The notes under the pieces: generated by a model
Seen by the model: only the letters and a program-made list of their open reading frames with translations
The model's database searches: none
Told to the model about the DNA's origin: nothing
From: Firmicutes bacterium CAG:345
Lineage (GTDB): Bacteria; Bacillota_I; Bacilli_A; RFN20; CAG-288
Direction of reading: 5' to 3'
NCBI GenBank assembly: GCA_000433315.1
Contig: FR893371.1
Coordinates: 12,096-41,113, forward strand
Length of the DNA stretch: 29,018 nt
Position numbers and translations under genes: made by a program
In this document: positions 7,068-16,538 of the stretch, piece after piece
Numbering within the stretch: position 1 is the first letter of the stretch
Layout: each line of letters begins with the position of its first letter

Positions 7068-8792
7068 ATGAAGAAAAAAAGCAAATTATTTTCTTATTTT
7101 AACGGATTGAAATTTCAAGCTTTCTTAGCTCCTTTTTTTAAACTTTTAGAAGCGATATTTGAACTTCTTGTTCCATTTATTGTCTCTGATATTATGAATG
7201 TTGGGGTTGAAAATGGTGATACTCATTATATCATTGTGAGATTTATCGTTTTGGTTGTCCTCGCTTTTTGCGGCTTAGGTTTTGCTTTAACCGCCCAATA
7301 TTTTTCTTCTTATGTTGCCAATAAATACGCCTGCCGATTGAGACAAGGCGTATTTGAACATGTGCAGACCTTATCTTTTAAAGATTTGGATACTTTGGGA
7401 AATTCAACTATTCTGACGAGAATGACAAGCGATGTCAATCAGATTCAAAGTGGAATAAATATGTTCCTACGTCTTTTCTTAAGATCACCATTTATTGTTT
7501 TTGGTGCATTGGTGATGGCTTTAATTATCGATTCTCAGATCGGTATAGTTTTTGCCGTTGTTATTCCAATTTTATTTTTAGTTGTTTTCTTGATAATGAG
7601 ATTCACTTTGCCGCGTTATAATAAGATTCAATTATCGCTTGATAATTTGACGAAAGAAACAAGAGAAAACTTAACTGGTGTCCGGGTTATAAGAGCCTTT
7701 ACCGGTGAAGAAAATCAAATTTCTGATTTTGAAAAGAAAAATCAACATTTTACATCTTTGCAGTTTGCAGTCAGCAAAATATCAAGCTTGATGAATCCTT
7801 TAACTGTAGCAATAATCAATATCGGCGTTATTTCTATTTTGTATTTTGGTGGTATTAAAGTAAATACTGGCAGTTTGACTTCTGGTGAAGTTTTTGCCTT
7901 ATATAATTACATTACTTATATTTTGGTTGAACTTATTAAATTTGCTAACCTCATTATCAATATCAGTAAGTCAATTGCCTGTTCAAAAAGAATCAATGCT
8001 TTATTTGAAGTTGAACCGAGTTTAAAATTTAAAGAACACGTTAAAATAAATGATGATTATCTGACATTCGATAATGTTTCTTTTAAGTATAATAAAGATG
8101 GTAAAGAAGCGATAAAAAATGTCAGTTTTAAAGTTGAAAAAAATCAGACTATTGGAATCATCGGTGGTACCGGTGCAGGAAAAAGTACTTTGATTAATCT
8201 TTTGTGCCACAGTTATGATTTGAATGAAGGTGAAATTATTTATAAAGGCTATCCACTTTCTTCTTATAGCTTAGAAGAAATAAGAACTAATATTGGTCTT
8301 GTTCCCCAAAAAGCAGTATTATTTGAAGGAACAATTCGTTCTAACCTTTTATGGGGTAAAAAAGATGCTAGTGAAGAAGAGATACAAAAAGCTTTAGAAA
8401 TTTCCCAAAGTGAAGACGTTATAAAACATAAAGCGAAAGGCTTAGATGAACCGGTTGAACAGAACGGACGAAATTTTTCCGGCGGTCAAAAACAAAGATT
8501 AACCATAGCAAGAGCTTTGGTTAAAAATCCGGAAATCTTAATATTAGATGATAGCAGTTCGGATTTAGATTTTAAAACGGATAAAGATCTGCGAATGAAG
8601 TTCAAGGAAATAAAGAATATGACAATCTTCTTGATTTCTCAAAGAACTTCTTCTCTGACAAACTGCGATAAAATTTTAGTTTTAGACCATGGAGAATTAG
8701 TAGCTCAAGGTACTCACGAAGAACTTTTAAAGAATTGTAAGTTATATCAAGATATACATTATTGCCAATTTGAAAGGGAGGAAACTAAATGA
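7068..8792 (+). CDS. ABC exporter half-transporter, degenerate-site subunit (LmrC/BmrC-like)
   Basis: A membrane-spanning plus nucleotide-binding half of a heterodimeric exporter (drug, peptide or lipid substrate unknown), 574 residues from ATG 7068 (GTGAGG upstream; an earlier in-frame GTG lies inside the terminator hairpin). Six membrane helices occupy about 1-310 and the ATPase domain the rest. Walker A is GGTGAGKS (Lys372), the signature is FSGGQKQR, and Walker B is ILILDD with Asp494-Asp495. The catalytic Glu is thus Asp, and the H-loop His is Gln525 (ISQR). These changes mark the non-hydrolysing site known in heterodimeric exporters such as TM287/288 and BmrCD. It overlaps the partner gene by ATGA (8789-8792), so the two are co-translated. 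Confidence 0.93.
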   Translation: MKKKSKLFSYFNGLKFQAFLAPFFKLLEAIFELLVPFIVSDIMNVGVENGDTHYIIVRFIVLVVLAFCGLGFALTAQYFSSYVANKYACRLRQGVFEHVQTLSFKDLDTLGNSTILTRMTSDVNQIQSGINMFLRLFLRSPFIVFGALVMALIIDSQIGIVFAVVIPILFLVVFLIMRFTLPRYNKIQLSLDNLTKETRENLTGVRVIRAFTGEENQISDFEKKNQHFTSLQFAVSKISSLMNPLTVAIINIGVISILYFGGIKVNTGSLTSGEVFALYNYITYILVELIKFANLIINISKSIACSKRINALFEVEPSLKFKEHVKINDDYLTFDNVSFKYNKDGKEAIKNVSFKVEKNQTIGIIGGTGAGKSTLINLLCHSYDLNEGEIIYKGYPLSSYSLEEIRTNIGLVPQKAVLFEGTIRSNLLWGKKDASEEEIQKALEISQSEDVIKHKAKGLDEPVEQNGRNFSGGQKQRLTIARALVKNPEILILDDSSSDLDFKTDKDLRMKFKEIKNMTIFLISQRTSSLTNCDKILVLDHGELVAQGTHEELLKNCKLYQDIHYCQFEREETK

Positions 8793-10525
8793 AAAAGAGC
8801 AATCTTTCCTTTTTGATGGGATACTTAAAAAAACATATAGCATTATTGATAATTTCGATAATCTGCAGTTTATTAGCTAGTCTTTTGACGTTATACATTC
8901 CTTATGTTGTTGGACAGAGCATTGATGTTCTTAAACTTGGTCAAGATCAAGTTGATATGCAGAAGATATTGTTCAATTGTCTTTTAATTCTTATCTCAGC
9001 AATTATCATTGCTATAAGTCAATATTTTTCCGGTGTTATCAACACAAAAATTTGCTATAACATCACCAGAGATTTGCGCCGTGACTTAAATGGTAAAATT
9101 CATCGCTTGCCTTTAAAATACTTAGACAATCAGCCGGTTGGTCAAATTGTCAACAGGGTAATATCTGATGTTGAAATAATCAGCGATGGACTCATCATGG
9201 GTTTTAATCAATTATTTTCTAGCGTTATAACTATCATTGCTTGCTTAGTCATTATGTTCGTTATGAATTATAAGATTGCTGCAGTTGTTGTTATATTTAC
9301 TCCATTATCTATTTTTGTCGCTCGCTTCATATCTAAATCAACATTTAATCTTTTTAAAAAGCAATCCACTATCAAAGCTTCACAGACTGGTTTTATCAAT
9401 GAAATGATAACAAATGAGAAAATTGTTCAATCATTCCAGATGGAAAAAGAGAATAATGGAGTGATGAAAAAGTATAATGATGAACTAGAAAATATTGGTA
9501 TTAAAGCTGTTTTCTTTTCAAGCATTGCTAATCCATCAACTCGTTTTATCAATGCTATCATCTATGCTGGCGTAGCCTTGACTGGAGCTTTGCTCTGCTT
9601 AGGACCAGATCCGATAACCATCGGTGTTCTTTCTTCTTTCTTATTTTATGTTAATCACTATACTAAACCTTTTAATGAAATAACGGAAGTTATTGCTGAA
9701 CTTCAAAATTCTTTTGCTACAACAAGCAGAGTCAAAGAACTTTTAGAAGAAGAGGAAGAAGTAAAAGAAGGAGATATTATCCTTGAAAAAGCGGAAGGCG
9801 ATATGGATATCGAACATGTCAATTTCCAATATACTCCTGAAGTTCCACTTATAGTTGATTTCAATCTTTCAGTTAAAAAAGGAACTAAAGTTGCTATTGT
9901 TGGACCGACAGGTTGTGGTAAAACAACTTTGATAAATCTTTTAATGCGTTTTTATGATCCGCAAAAAGGTGAAATAAAAATCGATGAAAAAAATCTTAAA
10001 GATATTACCAGACATTCTCTGCGCGACAATTATGGAATGGTTTTACAAGAGACATGGTTGAAAGAAACAAGTATTAAAGAAAATGTAAAGATGGGAAAAG
10101 AAGATGCTACTGATGAAGAAGTCATAGAAGCTCTTACTGAATGCCACTGCATGAAGTTTGTCAACCAATTAGAAAAAGGCATCGATACCATAATTAAAGA
10201 AGATGGTGGTGGTCTGTCGCAAGGACAAAAACAACTTTTATGTGTCAGCAGAATAATGTTGACCAAACCTCCGCTTTTGATCTTAGATGAAGCTACTTCT
10301 TCAATCGATACGAGAACTGAAATCAAAATTCAAGAAGCTTTTAATCAATTGATGGAGGGAAAAACCTCATTTATTGTTGCCCATCGTCTTTCAACGATTA
10401 AAAATGCGGATATCATTTTAGTTATGAACAATGGAAACATAATTGAAATGGGAAACCATGAAGCTTTATTAGAGAAAAAAGGTTTCTACTATAATTTATA
10501 TAATAGTCAATTTAAATTGAGTTAA
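8789..10525 (+). CDS. ABC exporter half-transporter, catalytic-site subunit (LmrD/BmrD-like)
   Basis: Partner of the preceding half-transporter, 578 residues. Membrane helices lie at about 17-310, with the exporter coupling stretch LPLKYLDNQPVGQIVNRVISD. In the ATPase domain Walker A is GPTGCGKT (Lys378), Walker B LLILDE with catalytic Glu501, and the H-loop His532 is intact (VAHRLST). The signature motif is LSQGQ rather than LSGGQ. The consensus ATP site is therefore built from this subunit's Walker motifs and the partner's FSGGQ, and the degenerate site from the partner's Walker motifs and this LSQGQ, as in known heterodimers. Start ATG 8789 is within the previous stop (ATGA), with AGGGAGG upstream. 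A terminator follows at 10530. Confidence 0.93.
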   Translation: MKKSNLSFLMGYLKKHIALLIISIICSLLASLLTLYIPYVVGQSIDVLKLGQDQVDMQKILFNCLLILISAIIIAISQYFSGVINTKICYNITRDLRRDLNGKIHRLPLKYLDNQPVGQIVNRVISDVEIISDGLIMGFNQLFSSVITIIACLVIMFVMNYKIAAVVVIFTPLSIFVARFISKSTFNLFKKQSTIKASQTGFINEMITNEKIVQSFQMEKENNGVMKKYNDELENIGIKAVFFSSIANPSTRFINAIIYAGVALTGALLCLGPDPITIGVLSSFLFYVNHYTKPFNEITEVIAELQNSFATTSRVKELLEEEEEVKEGDIILEKAEGDMDIEHVNFQYTPEVPLIVDFNLSVKKGTKVAIVGPTGCGKTTLINLLMRFYDPQKGEIKIDEKNLKDITRHSLRDNYGMVLQETWLKETSIKENVKMGKEDATDEEVIEALTECHCMKFVNQLEKGIDTIIKEDGGGLSQGQKQLLCVSRIMLTKPPLLILDEATSSIDTRTEIKIQEAFNQLMEGKTSFIVAHRLSTIKNADIILVMNNGNIIEMGNHEALLEKKGFYYNLYNSQFKLS

Positions 10526-10529
10526 TTTT

Positions 10530-10566
10530 AAAAGACCTTTTTGAGATTATAGCAGGTCTTTTATAT
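10530..10566 (+). terminator. Intrinsic terminator after ABC exporter pair
   Basis: AAAAGACCT (10530-10538) pairs perfectly with AGGTCTTTT (10554-10562) across a 15-base loop, and the 3' arm ends in a T run followed by ATATTG. It lies four bases after the exporter stop codon. Confidence 0.8.
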
Positions 10567-10605
10567 TGTAAAAAAATTAAATGAGAAAATCAGTTTATTA
10601 TAATG

Positions 10606-10641
10606 TACTAAACATAATATTACTTTCTTTATTATGTAGTA
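10606..10641. repeat. Interrupted inverted repeat upstream of surface operon
   Basis: TACT, two unpaired A, then ACATAATA pairs with TATTATGT AGTA, giving 12 pairs across a 10-base loop with no T run after it. It lies about 100 bases before the surface-protein operon start, in a 217-base spacer that otherwise shows only the preceding terminator and AT-rich sequence. An operator or leader hairpin is possible; no clear promoter pair could be chosen. Confidence 0.35.
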
Positions 10642-10742
10642 ATTTTCCATCATATTTAATGCTAAAATACTTTTGTAAAAGGCTTTTTAAATAAGTACAT
10701 GATTATAGACTTATATTGAAAAAGATTTTAAAGAGGATGAAA

Positions 10743-12620
10743 ATGGTAAATAAATTTTTGAAAATTTTATTGCTGACAACAACTATTACTCCTTTACTGG
10801 CATTCAATTACGTCTCTCGTGATAAACAGAATATTCAACATCAATATCTTTTAAATTTTGAAGCGAATGGTGGAAGTGAAGTTTCTCCACTGATTTACAT
10901 CAATGAAGATACAACTTTTAAAATGCCGACTACCAAAAAATATGGTTATACTTTTGGTGGATGGTACTTTGATAACGATACTTTTGAAAAACCATTTTAT
11001 GTTGGATCTTCTATTATCGATGAAAATACTACTTTATATGCTAAATGGGTTTTAAAGACGGTGAAAGTGTATCTTGATACATTTTATGAAGATGAGTTTG
11101 AACCATTGATTTACAATGTTGGTGATACTTTTCACCTTTCAAGCCTTCCGGAAGTTGTAAAAAATAAAAAGACTAATGGTTTATCTTTTTCATTTAAAAA
11201 TTGGGTTAGAGGCGATGAGAAAGAAGTGGTGGATGATTTTGTATTGGAAGATGAATACTATGAATTTCATGCCACTTATGGAAGTTTAGATTATACTTCT
11301 TATAAAAAAAGCTATGAGACTAGTTTTGATTCACCTAGTTTTTATATCGATTCAGAAAATAGTTGGACAAGAGGCGAACTCACTCTTCCAAAAGCTGGAA
11401 TTGGTGAAGGAGCGCCTAATCAAAGTGTCTTCTTAAATGATGGCAATTTAACTTTAAATCAGTTGACTTATAATGGCTTAGCTTATGGAGCAAAATGTCT
11501 ATTGCCTCATGATATTACCGCAGGTTTAAAAAAGTATTCTGTTGAAACGACATTTAGAATCAGTAAAAATAGTGGCTTAGCAAATGAAAAGGCTAATGCT
11601 GGTGATGCTGGTTTTGGTATTATGGTCGGTTATAACAAAGATACTGGAGCTAACGTTGAAGCGGTTGTTGATCCAATTAGCAAAACTGTTAGAATTGCGG
11701 CTATCAATAGCTCTTACGCGAAATCTGGTACTGATGTAAATAAAAGCTTTTCATATAAGATTAATGGTGATCTTAATGATTATCATCGCTTGAAGGCCAT
11801 TTATAATGGAGAAAAACCTAATGCTTCTGGTCAATTAAAAAATTCTTATATCGAAGTATATTTTGATGATGTTTTATGCTGGTCGACCAAGACTACTACA
11901 TTGAATAAAAATTGGTTCTATTCTAATCAAGCTAATGGAGACTATATCGGCTTATGTGCAAATCTATGTGAAGCTGAGATAAAAAGTGTTGTCTTGAAAG
12001 ATTTTTCGGAAGAAAATACTTTATATAGCTATGATTTTTCTAAACAGAATGGAACATTTGCTGATGGTTGGTCTTATATAAAAAATAGCAATGGTGCTAA
12101 TGTTGGCCAAGTTGACATCAAAGATGGACATTTAAGTATAAATTCTTATTTTCCAAATCAATCGATTAAAAAGCATCAAGCTATATATTCTCCTTGTGCT
12201 GAACTTAAAAATTTTGCTGTTTCATTTGATTTCAATTTTGAAAATTACAGTGGAATTGACAAATATTTTGCATTGATGTTCAGAGGAGAAGAAGCAAGAT
12301 ATAATGCTTTGTTCTTCCGGGCAGAAAATGGTTTGATTCAACTTTATAAACACGGAGAGGAAAATTCGAATTATTCAGCATGGTCCCCATCTTTTGCTAT
12401 AAAAAGTTATACAGGTGGCTTCGGTAAAGAAAATCATCATATTGAAGCGATTTTAAAAGATAATTATTTCATTGTTAATGTTGATGGCGAAGAAGTTTAT
12501 TCTAATAACATAGTTTCAAATGTCCTCTATGAAAATGAAGGAAAAATCGGCTTTTTAACTTCAAGTGCTGAAGTTTGTTTTGACAATTTAACAATTTACA
12601 ATCTTGATGAGGTGAAATGA
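10743..12620 (+). CDS. Secreted surface protein with Listeria-Bacteroides (Flg_new) repeat and concanavalin-like domains
   Basis: Probably exported. Residues 1-21 are a signal peptide (KFLKILLLTTTITPLLAF). A Listeria-Bacteroides/InlB B-repeat (Flg_new) follows at about 38-100, recognised by FEANGG, GYTFGGWY and TTLYAKW spacing. Two beta-rich segments come next (about 180-420 and 430-625) that read like concanavalin-A/LamG or DUF1080-type sandwiches: RLKAIYNGE, YIEVYFDDVL, ALMFRGEEARYNALFFRAENG, HHIEAILKDNYFIVNVDGEEV, IGFLTSSAEVCFDNLTIYN. The chosen start is ATG 10743 with AGAGG 5 bases upstream (625 residues); a TTG at 10716 and an ATG at 10737 are also in frame. There is no LPXTG or membrane anchor. 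First gene of a coupled three-gene operon; its stop overlaps the next gene. A glycan-binding role is inference. Confidence 0.8.
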   Translation: MVNKFLKILLLTTTITPLLAFNYVSRDKQNIQHQYLLNFEANGGSEVSPLIYINEDTTFKMPTTKKYGYTFGGWYFDNDTFEKPFYVGSSIIDENTTLYAKWVLKTVKVYLDTFYEDEFEPLIYNVGDTFHLSSLPEVVKNKKTNGLSFSFKNWVRGDEKEVVDDFVLEDEYYEFHATYGSLDYTSYKKSYETSFDSPSFYIDSENSWTRGELTLPKAGIGEGAPNQSVFLNDGNLTLNQLTYNGLAYGAKCLLPHDITAGLKKYSVETTFRISKNSGLANEKANAGDAGFGIMVGYNKDTGANVEAVVDPISKTVRIAAINSSYAKSGTDVNKSFSYKINGDLNDYHRLKAIYNGEKPNASGQLKNSYIEVYFDDVLCWSTKTTTLNKNWFYSNQANGDYIGLCANLCEAEIKSVVLKDFSEENTLYSYDFSKQNGTFADGWSYIKNSNGANVGQVDIKDGHLSINSYFPNQSIKKHQAIYSPCAELKNFAVSFDFNFENYSGIDKYFALMFRGEEARYNALFFRAENGLIQLYKHGEENSNYSAWSPSFAIKSYTGGFGKENHHIEAILKDNYFIVNVDGEEVYSNNIVSNVLYENEGKIGFLTSSAEVCFDNLTIYNLDEVK

Positions 12621-14446
12621 TGAAATTATTAGCTTTACTCTCTGTATTTTTACTCAGTCCTTTGACTTTTAAAGCTCCGATTTATCAAAATTTAAAACTG
12701 GAAAAAAGTCAAGATATCATTAAAGATAAGGCAACTTATATTGTTTCTAAACCATTTGATAAAACCATCAATACTTTTGAGACAACTATTGTCTTACCAA
12801 AAGACATAATAAGCTCGGAACCATTAGGTGTTATATTTGGGAATTACTTTAATTCCTCATTCGGCTATGATGGTTCGGTTGATTATTTGATTGATCGAAA
12901 TGGTAATTTCCGTCTTTATTACAATCGGGTTTCGGGTTATAAAGCAGAAGTTGATCACGTTTTTAAAAATTATGATTTCCGGACTGGCAAAGAAGAGCAC
13001 ATCGCTTTGACAAGAGATGCTGAAAATAATCTATTTTCTTTATATGTCAATGGAGAATTGGTTGAAACATATGAAAGTGCTAGTTCAGAAGCTTTCAATT
13101 TGATGCGTTATCAAATTGGTTCTGACTGGTCGAATTGGACCAAGAATATCGATGGGCAAAATTCTCGCTATCCATTTAAAGGAAAAATCGAAAATGTTTC
13201 AGTATTTTCTGATCTTAGAACAGCGGAAGAAATAAAAAATGATTTTAATTTAAATCTTAAAGATGAAGATAATCTGATGGGATCCTGGAATTTAGGAGAA
13301 TGGGATAATCTTGTTGTCGAAGATCTTTCATTCAATGACAATGATGTTACTTTAGGAAATTATGAATATTATTATGATCTTGAAGAAACAGAAAACTATG
13401 ATTATTCAATTTTATGTATACCTGATATTCAGATTACCACGAGATATAATCCTCAGAAATTGGATAAAGAATTTGATTGGTTAGTTGAAAATAAAGACGC
13501 TAAAAATATTCAATATATTTCTTTTGTCGGTGATTTAACGGATACTTGTGATAAAAATGATCCAGAAGAAACACAGTGGAAAGTTGTTAAAAGAAATTTC
13601 CAAAAACTTGATGATAATAATGTTTCCTATGGTTTTGTTCCTGGAAATCATGATTATGATGATGGTGTTGGCCGAAGCCGTCCAACTACTTTGATGAATA
13701 AGAATCTCCCTTATGAAAAATATGCTGCAAAATCATATTTTGGTGGGTCGTATTTTAAAGGAGATATTGTCAATTATTATAATGTTAAAAGAATAAGTGG
13801 CGTTGATTATCTATTTTTGAATTTGGAATTTGGTCCACGCGATAGTGTTTTAAAATGGGCCAATAGAGTATGTGATATGTATCCTAATCATCGCGTTATT
13901 ATCTCCACCCATTCCTATATTGAGCCTAATGGAGAAATTGCTCAAAGTTATTCTCCATATGCTGCTAGTAAATATGGAATTGGAGCGGGTAATTCTTCTA
14001 ATGATGGTCAGGAAATGTTTGATAAACTTGTAAAAAAACATCCGAATATTTTTATGGTTTTTTCAGGTCATAACAGTTCAGATGATATTGTTTATCGTAA
14101 AGATTTTGGGGAAAATGGAAATACTATACATTCATTTTTAATCGATGCTCAAGGGACTTTTTATTCAGATTCTTGCGATGTCTTGGCTATGTTTAAATTC
14201 AATGAATATGAGAAAAAAGCTTATGTTTATTGGTATTCTCCGGAAAAGAATCAATATTTAAATAGACAAAATCAATTTGTTATCGATTTTGCTGATGAAA
14301 AAAATCCTAACATCGGAATAAGAAATAAAAACGAAAATAATGCACAAAATCTTATATGGTTATTTGTAATATCTGGTGTTTTTATCATCGTGCCAACTGG
14401 AGTTGTTGCTATTAAAAGAGGTTTAAAAAATGAAAAGAAAAACTAA
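12620..14446 (+). CDS. Membrane-anchored LamG-metallophosphoesterase ectoenzyme
   Basis: A cell-surface phosphoesterase-like protein, about 608 residues. Residues 1-18 are a signal peptide. A LamG/concanavalin-like domain spans about 30-250 (FSLYVNGELVETYE, YPFKGKIENVSVFSDLRTAEEI). A calcineurin-like metallophosphoesterase domain (about 263-545) carries D269-I-Q271, GDLTD at 304-308, GNHD at 342-345, H431 (THSY) and GH484NS. A transmembrane helix near the C-terminus (about 575-597) is followed by a Lys/Arg-rich tail. Two metal ligands are atypical: Gln for His in D-x-H, and GHNS for GHxH. ATG 12620 is preferred over 12617 because AGGTG lies 5 bases before it; the previous stop overlaps. Substrate unknown (extracellular phosphoester or nucleotide). 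Confidence 0.87.
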   Translation: MKLLALLSVFLLSPLTFKAPIYQNLKLEKSQDIIKDKATYIVSKPFDKTINTFETTIVLPKDIISSEPLGVIFGNYFNSSFGYDGSVDYLIDRNGNFRLYYNRVSGYKAEVDHVFKNYDFRTGKEEHIALTRDAENNLFSLYVNGELVETYESASSEAFNLMRYQIGSDWSNWTKNIDGQNSRYPFKGKIENVSVFSDLRTAEEIKNDFNLNLKDEDNLMGSWNLGEWDNLVVEDLSFNDNDVTLGNYEYYYDLEETENYDYSILCIPDIQITTRYNPQKLDKEFDWLVENKDAKNIQYISFVGDLTDTCDKNDPEETQWKVVKRNFQKLDDNNVSYGFVPGNHDYDDGVGRSRPTTLMNKNLPYEKYAAKSYFGGSYFKGDIVNYYNVKRISGVDYLFLNLEFGPRDSVLKWANRVCDMYPNHRVIISTHSYIEPNGEIAQSYSPYAASKYGIGAGNSSNDGQEMFDKLVKKHPNIFMVFSGHNSSDDIVYRKDFGENGNTIHSFLIDAQGTFYSDSCDVLAMFKFNEYEKKAYVYWYSPEKNQYLNRQNQFVIDFADEKNPNIGIRNKNENNAQNLIWLFVISGVFIIVPTGVVAIKRGLKNEKKN

Positions 14447-16505
14447 ATATATTCTTTTGCCACTTGTAATGCTATTAACTGCTTGCAATAACAATAATAT
14501 TTCTTCTAGTACTTCTTCAATTATTTCATCGTCATCTTCTTCAATCTCTTCCAGCAGTTTAACTTCCTCAAGTTCTATTAGTAGCAGTTCTACATCTTCT
14601 TATACTTCTTCTATTAATCACGTTATAAGTTTACAATTAAAAAACGTTATCGATGGTTTTATTGAAGGTGCTAGTTTTAAAATTGATGGCAAAGAAATTG
14701 CTTATGAATATAAAGATGAAACATATTTTTTGAAAAACATTGCCTTTGATAGCACTTTAGAGATTATTCATAGTAAATATGCAAATAAGAAAATTACAAT
14801 AACTTCTGAAAATCTAGGGCTTATAAGCTTAGAATATCCCTATGTAAAAGTTGGGAGTGCGCGTTTTAATTCTAATGTTTTATTCAATAATTGGACTTTA
14901 TTAAATAGCAGAGGATTGAATGAAATTAAATTCCAATTTGTTTCTCCTTATAATCATTTTGTCGGCTCCAATAGTTCGTTAAATTTGTATATCAATACCG
15001 GCAATACTTCCACATCTTTAAGAGGTGGTGATTATGAATTTAAGATGACATCCGATAAGCTATTTGTTTATGATTATGGCTTTGTTCATGATGGAATTGA
15101 TCTTGATCAATTCAATTACATCAATTATGTTGAAGATGGTAAAACTTACATAAATATTGATATTCCATATGATTTTTTAAAGATAAATTACGATGATATT
15201 GTCGGAGTTAATTTCATAGAAAATCTTGTTGATGCGGATATTGTTTCTAATTTGATTTTTGATGAAAAAGAGATTTCTACAATAAATACAACATCATATC
15301 CAAGAATTGATGCAACCGGGCGTGTTTTTGCAAATAACCGCAATGTCGATGATCCGATGTGGATCAGCAAAGCTCAATATAAGGAATTAATAGAAGGAAA
15401 AGATTATAGCTTTGCTTCACCGAAATATAATAAATATCCTGGCGTTGCAGATGATGTTCATTTTTCTGTCGATTATAAAGATAGTTTAATATTTAATTTT
15501 GTCGGTTTTGGTAAATTTGCAGATACTGAATATTTCCAAATTGTTATCCATAATAATATCATCGATAAAAATTCCTGGAATTTAACTCCGGATGATGTTA
15601 TTTTCCATATCTATAAGGATAGGGTTGAAATATATAATCAATGCACTGAATTTTTCGCTGTTCAAAATAAAAAAGGAAATCACCTATCAACAATTAAGAT
15701 TGATAACTACATTGATTATGGACCATATTTTACAATGAATATTGATGTCCCATTTGATCAAATTCCTAATATTCATTCCGAATATGATGATATTTATATC
15801 ATGGCCGTGGAATTCGATGAAAAAACATTGTATGAAGGTGCCAATTATTATGAAAATTTCTTCTATAAAGGAAAAACATTAGGTGATCCAGCTGATATGA
15901 TTAGCTATGCTTGTATCGATGCACCAAAAGTAAGAGAATCTAATCTCACTAATGAAGAAAAGAAGAAATTGATTGGAAATAGGAAAATTTCTTTCGCTAA
16001 TCCTGAAGATACTAGCAATAAAAAAGCTGATGATGTCTATATGAATATCGAAAGAAAAGAAAATGGTTTATCATTTGATTTAGTCGGCTTTGGCGATTTT
16101 AAAGATACGGAAATATTTACCTTTGTTTTCCATACATCTAATGAAAATGGTGAAAATTGGAAAATTCAAAATGATGATGTTACCTTGATGGTCAGTCAAA
16201 CTGTGGCTAAATTTGTCACTGGAACAACTGATTTCTGGGTTGGAACGCGTATTACAAGAAGCAATATCACTACGAAAAATGCGGTGGAATATAAGCGATA
16301 TGATGGATATTTCACATTGATTTTAGATATTGATTATGATGAAATTAAAGCTTCTTTAAATAAAGATTCGATATTAAAAATGTATGCTTTTGAATTCGGT
16401 TTCGGTGGAGCTATGTATAATAATGAACCATGGACCAAATTGATGAGATACGATGGTGAACCATGTGGTGATCCAGCTTTTCAAATCAATTACTTAAATA
16501 TCTAA
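14430..16505 (+). CDS. Lipoprotein with Ser-rich linker and repeated beta-rich domains
   Basis: A 691-residue surface lipoprotein. The signal peptide ends in a lipobox LTAC (Cys19), followed by Asn then a Ser/Thr linker (about 25-62), typical of lipoproteins in host-associated Bacilli relatives. A small beta domain (FIEGASFKIDGKEI) comes next, then repeated modules. Two clear copies begin near nt 15403 and 15987, each reading F-A-(S/N)-P, A-D-D-V-(H/Y), a hydrophobic strand, VGFG-F-DTE-F, then a DDV strand; a weaker copy lies around 14850-15170. ATG 14430 overlaps the phosphoesterase gene end by 17 bases and has AGAGG upstream, so it is co-translated with that gene. It may bind carbohydrate or form a scaffold, but no family was recognised. 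A terminator follows. Confidence 0.8.
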   Translation: MKRKTKYILLPLVMLLTACNNNNISSSTSSIISSSSSSISSSSLTSSSSISSSSTSSYTSSINHVISLQLKNVIDGFIEGASFKIDGKEIAYEYKDETYFLKNIAFDSTLEIIHSKYANKKITITSENLGLISLEYPYVKVGSARFNSNVLFNNWTLLNSRGLNEIKFQFVSPYNHFVGSNSSLNLYINTGNTSTSLRGGDYEFKMTSDKLFVYDYGFVHDGIDLDQFNYINYVEDGKTYINIDIPYDFLKINYDDIVGVNFIENLVDADIVSNLIFDEKEISTINTTSYPRIDATGRVFANNRNVDDPMWISKAQYKELIEGKDYSFASPKYNKYPGVADDVHFSVDYKDSLIFNFVGFGKFADTEYFQIVIHNNIIDKNSWNLTPDDVIFHIYKDRVEIYNQCTEFFAVQNKKGNHLSTIKIDNYIDYGPYFTMNIDVPFDQIPNIHSEYDDIYIMAVEFDEKTLYEGANYYENFFYKGKTLGDPADMISYACIDAPKVRESNLTNEEKKKLIGNRKISFANPEDTSNKKADDVYMNIERKENGLSFDLVGFGDFKDTEIFTFVFHTSNENGENWKIQNDDVTLMVSQTVAKFVTGTTDFWVGTRITRSNITTKNAVEYKRYDGYFTLILDIDYDEIKASLNKDSILKMYAFEFGFGGAMYNNEPWTKLMRYDGEPCGDPAFQINYLNI

Positions 16506-16507
16506 AT

Positions 16508-16538
16508 AAAAATCCGCACTTCAATGGTGCGGTTTTTG
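16508..16538 (+). terminator. Intrinsic terminator after surface operon
   Basis: CCGCAC (16514-16519) pairs with GTGCGG (16527-16532) across a 7-base loop. An A run lies before the stem and TTTTTG after it. It directly follows the lipoprotein stop codon. Confidence 0.87.

Noticed and set aside
14505..14620. Short tandem repeat or CRISPR-like array
   Set aside because: The repetitive TCT/AGT/TCA triplets encode the Ser linker of the lipoprotein in frame.
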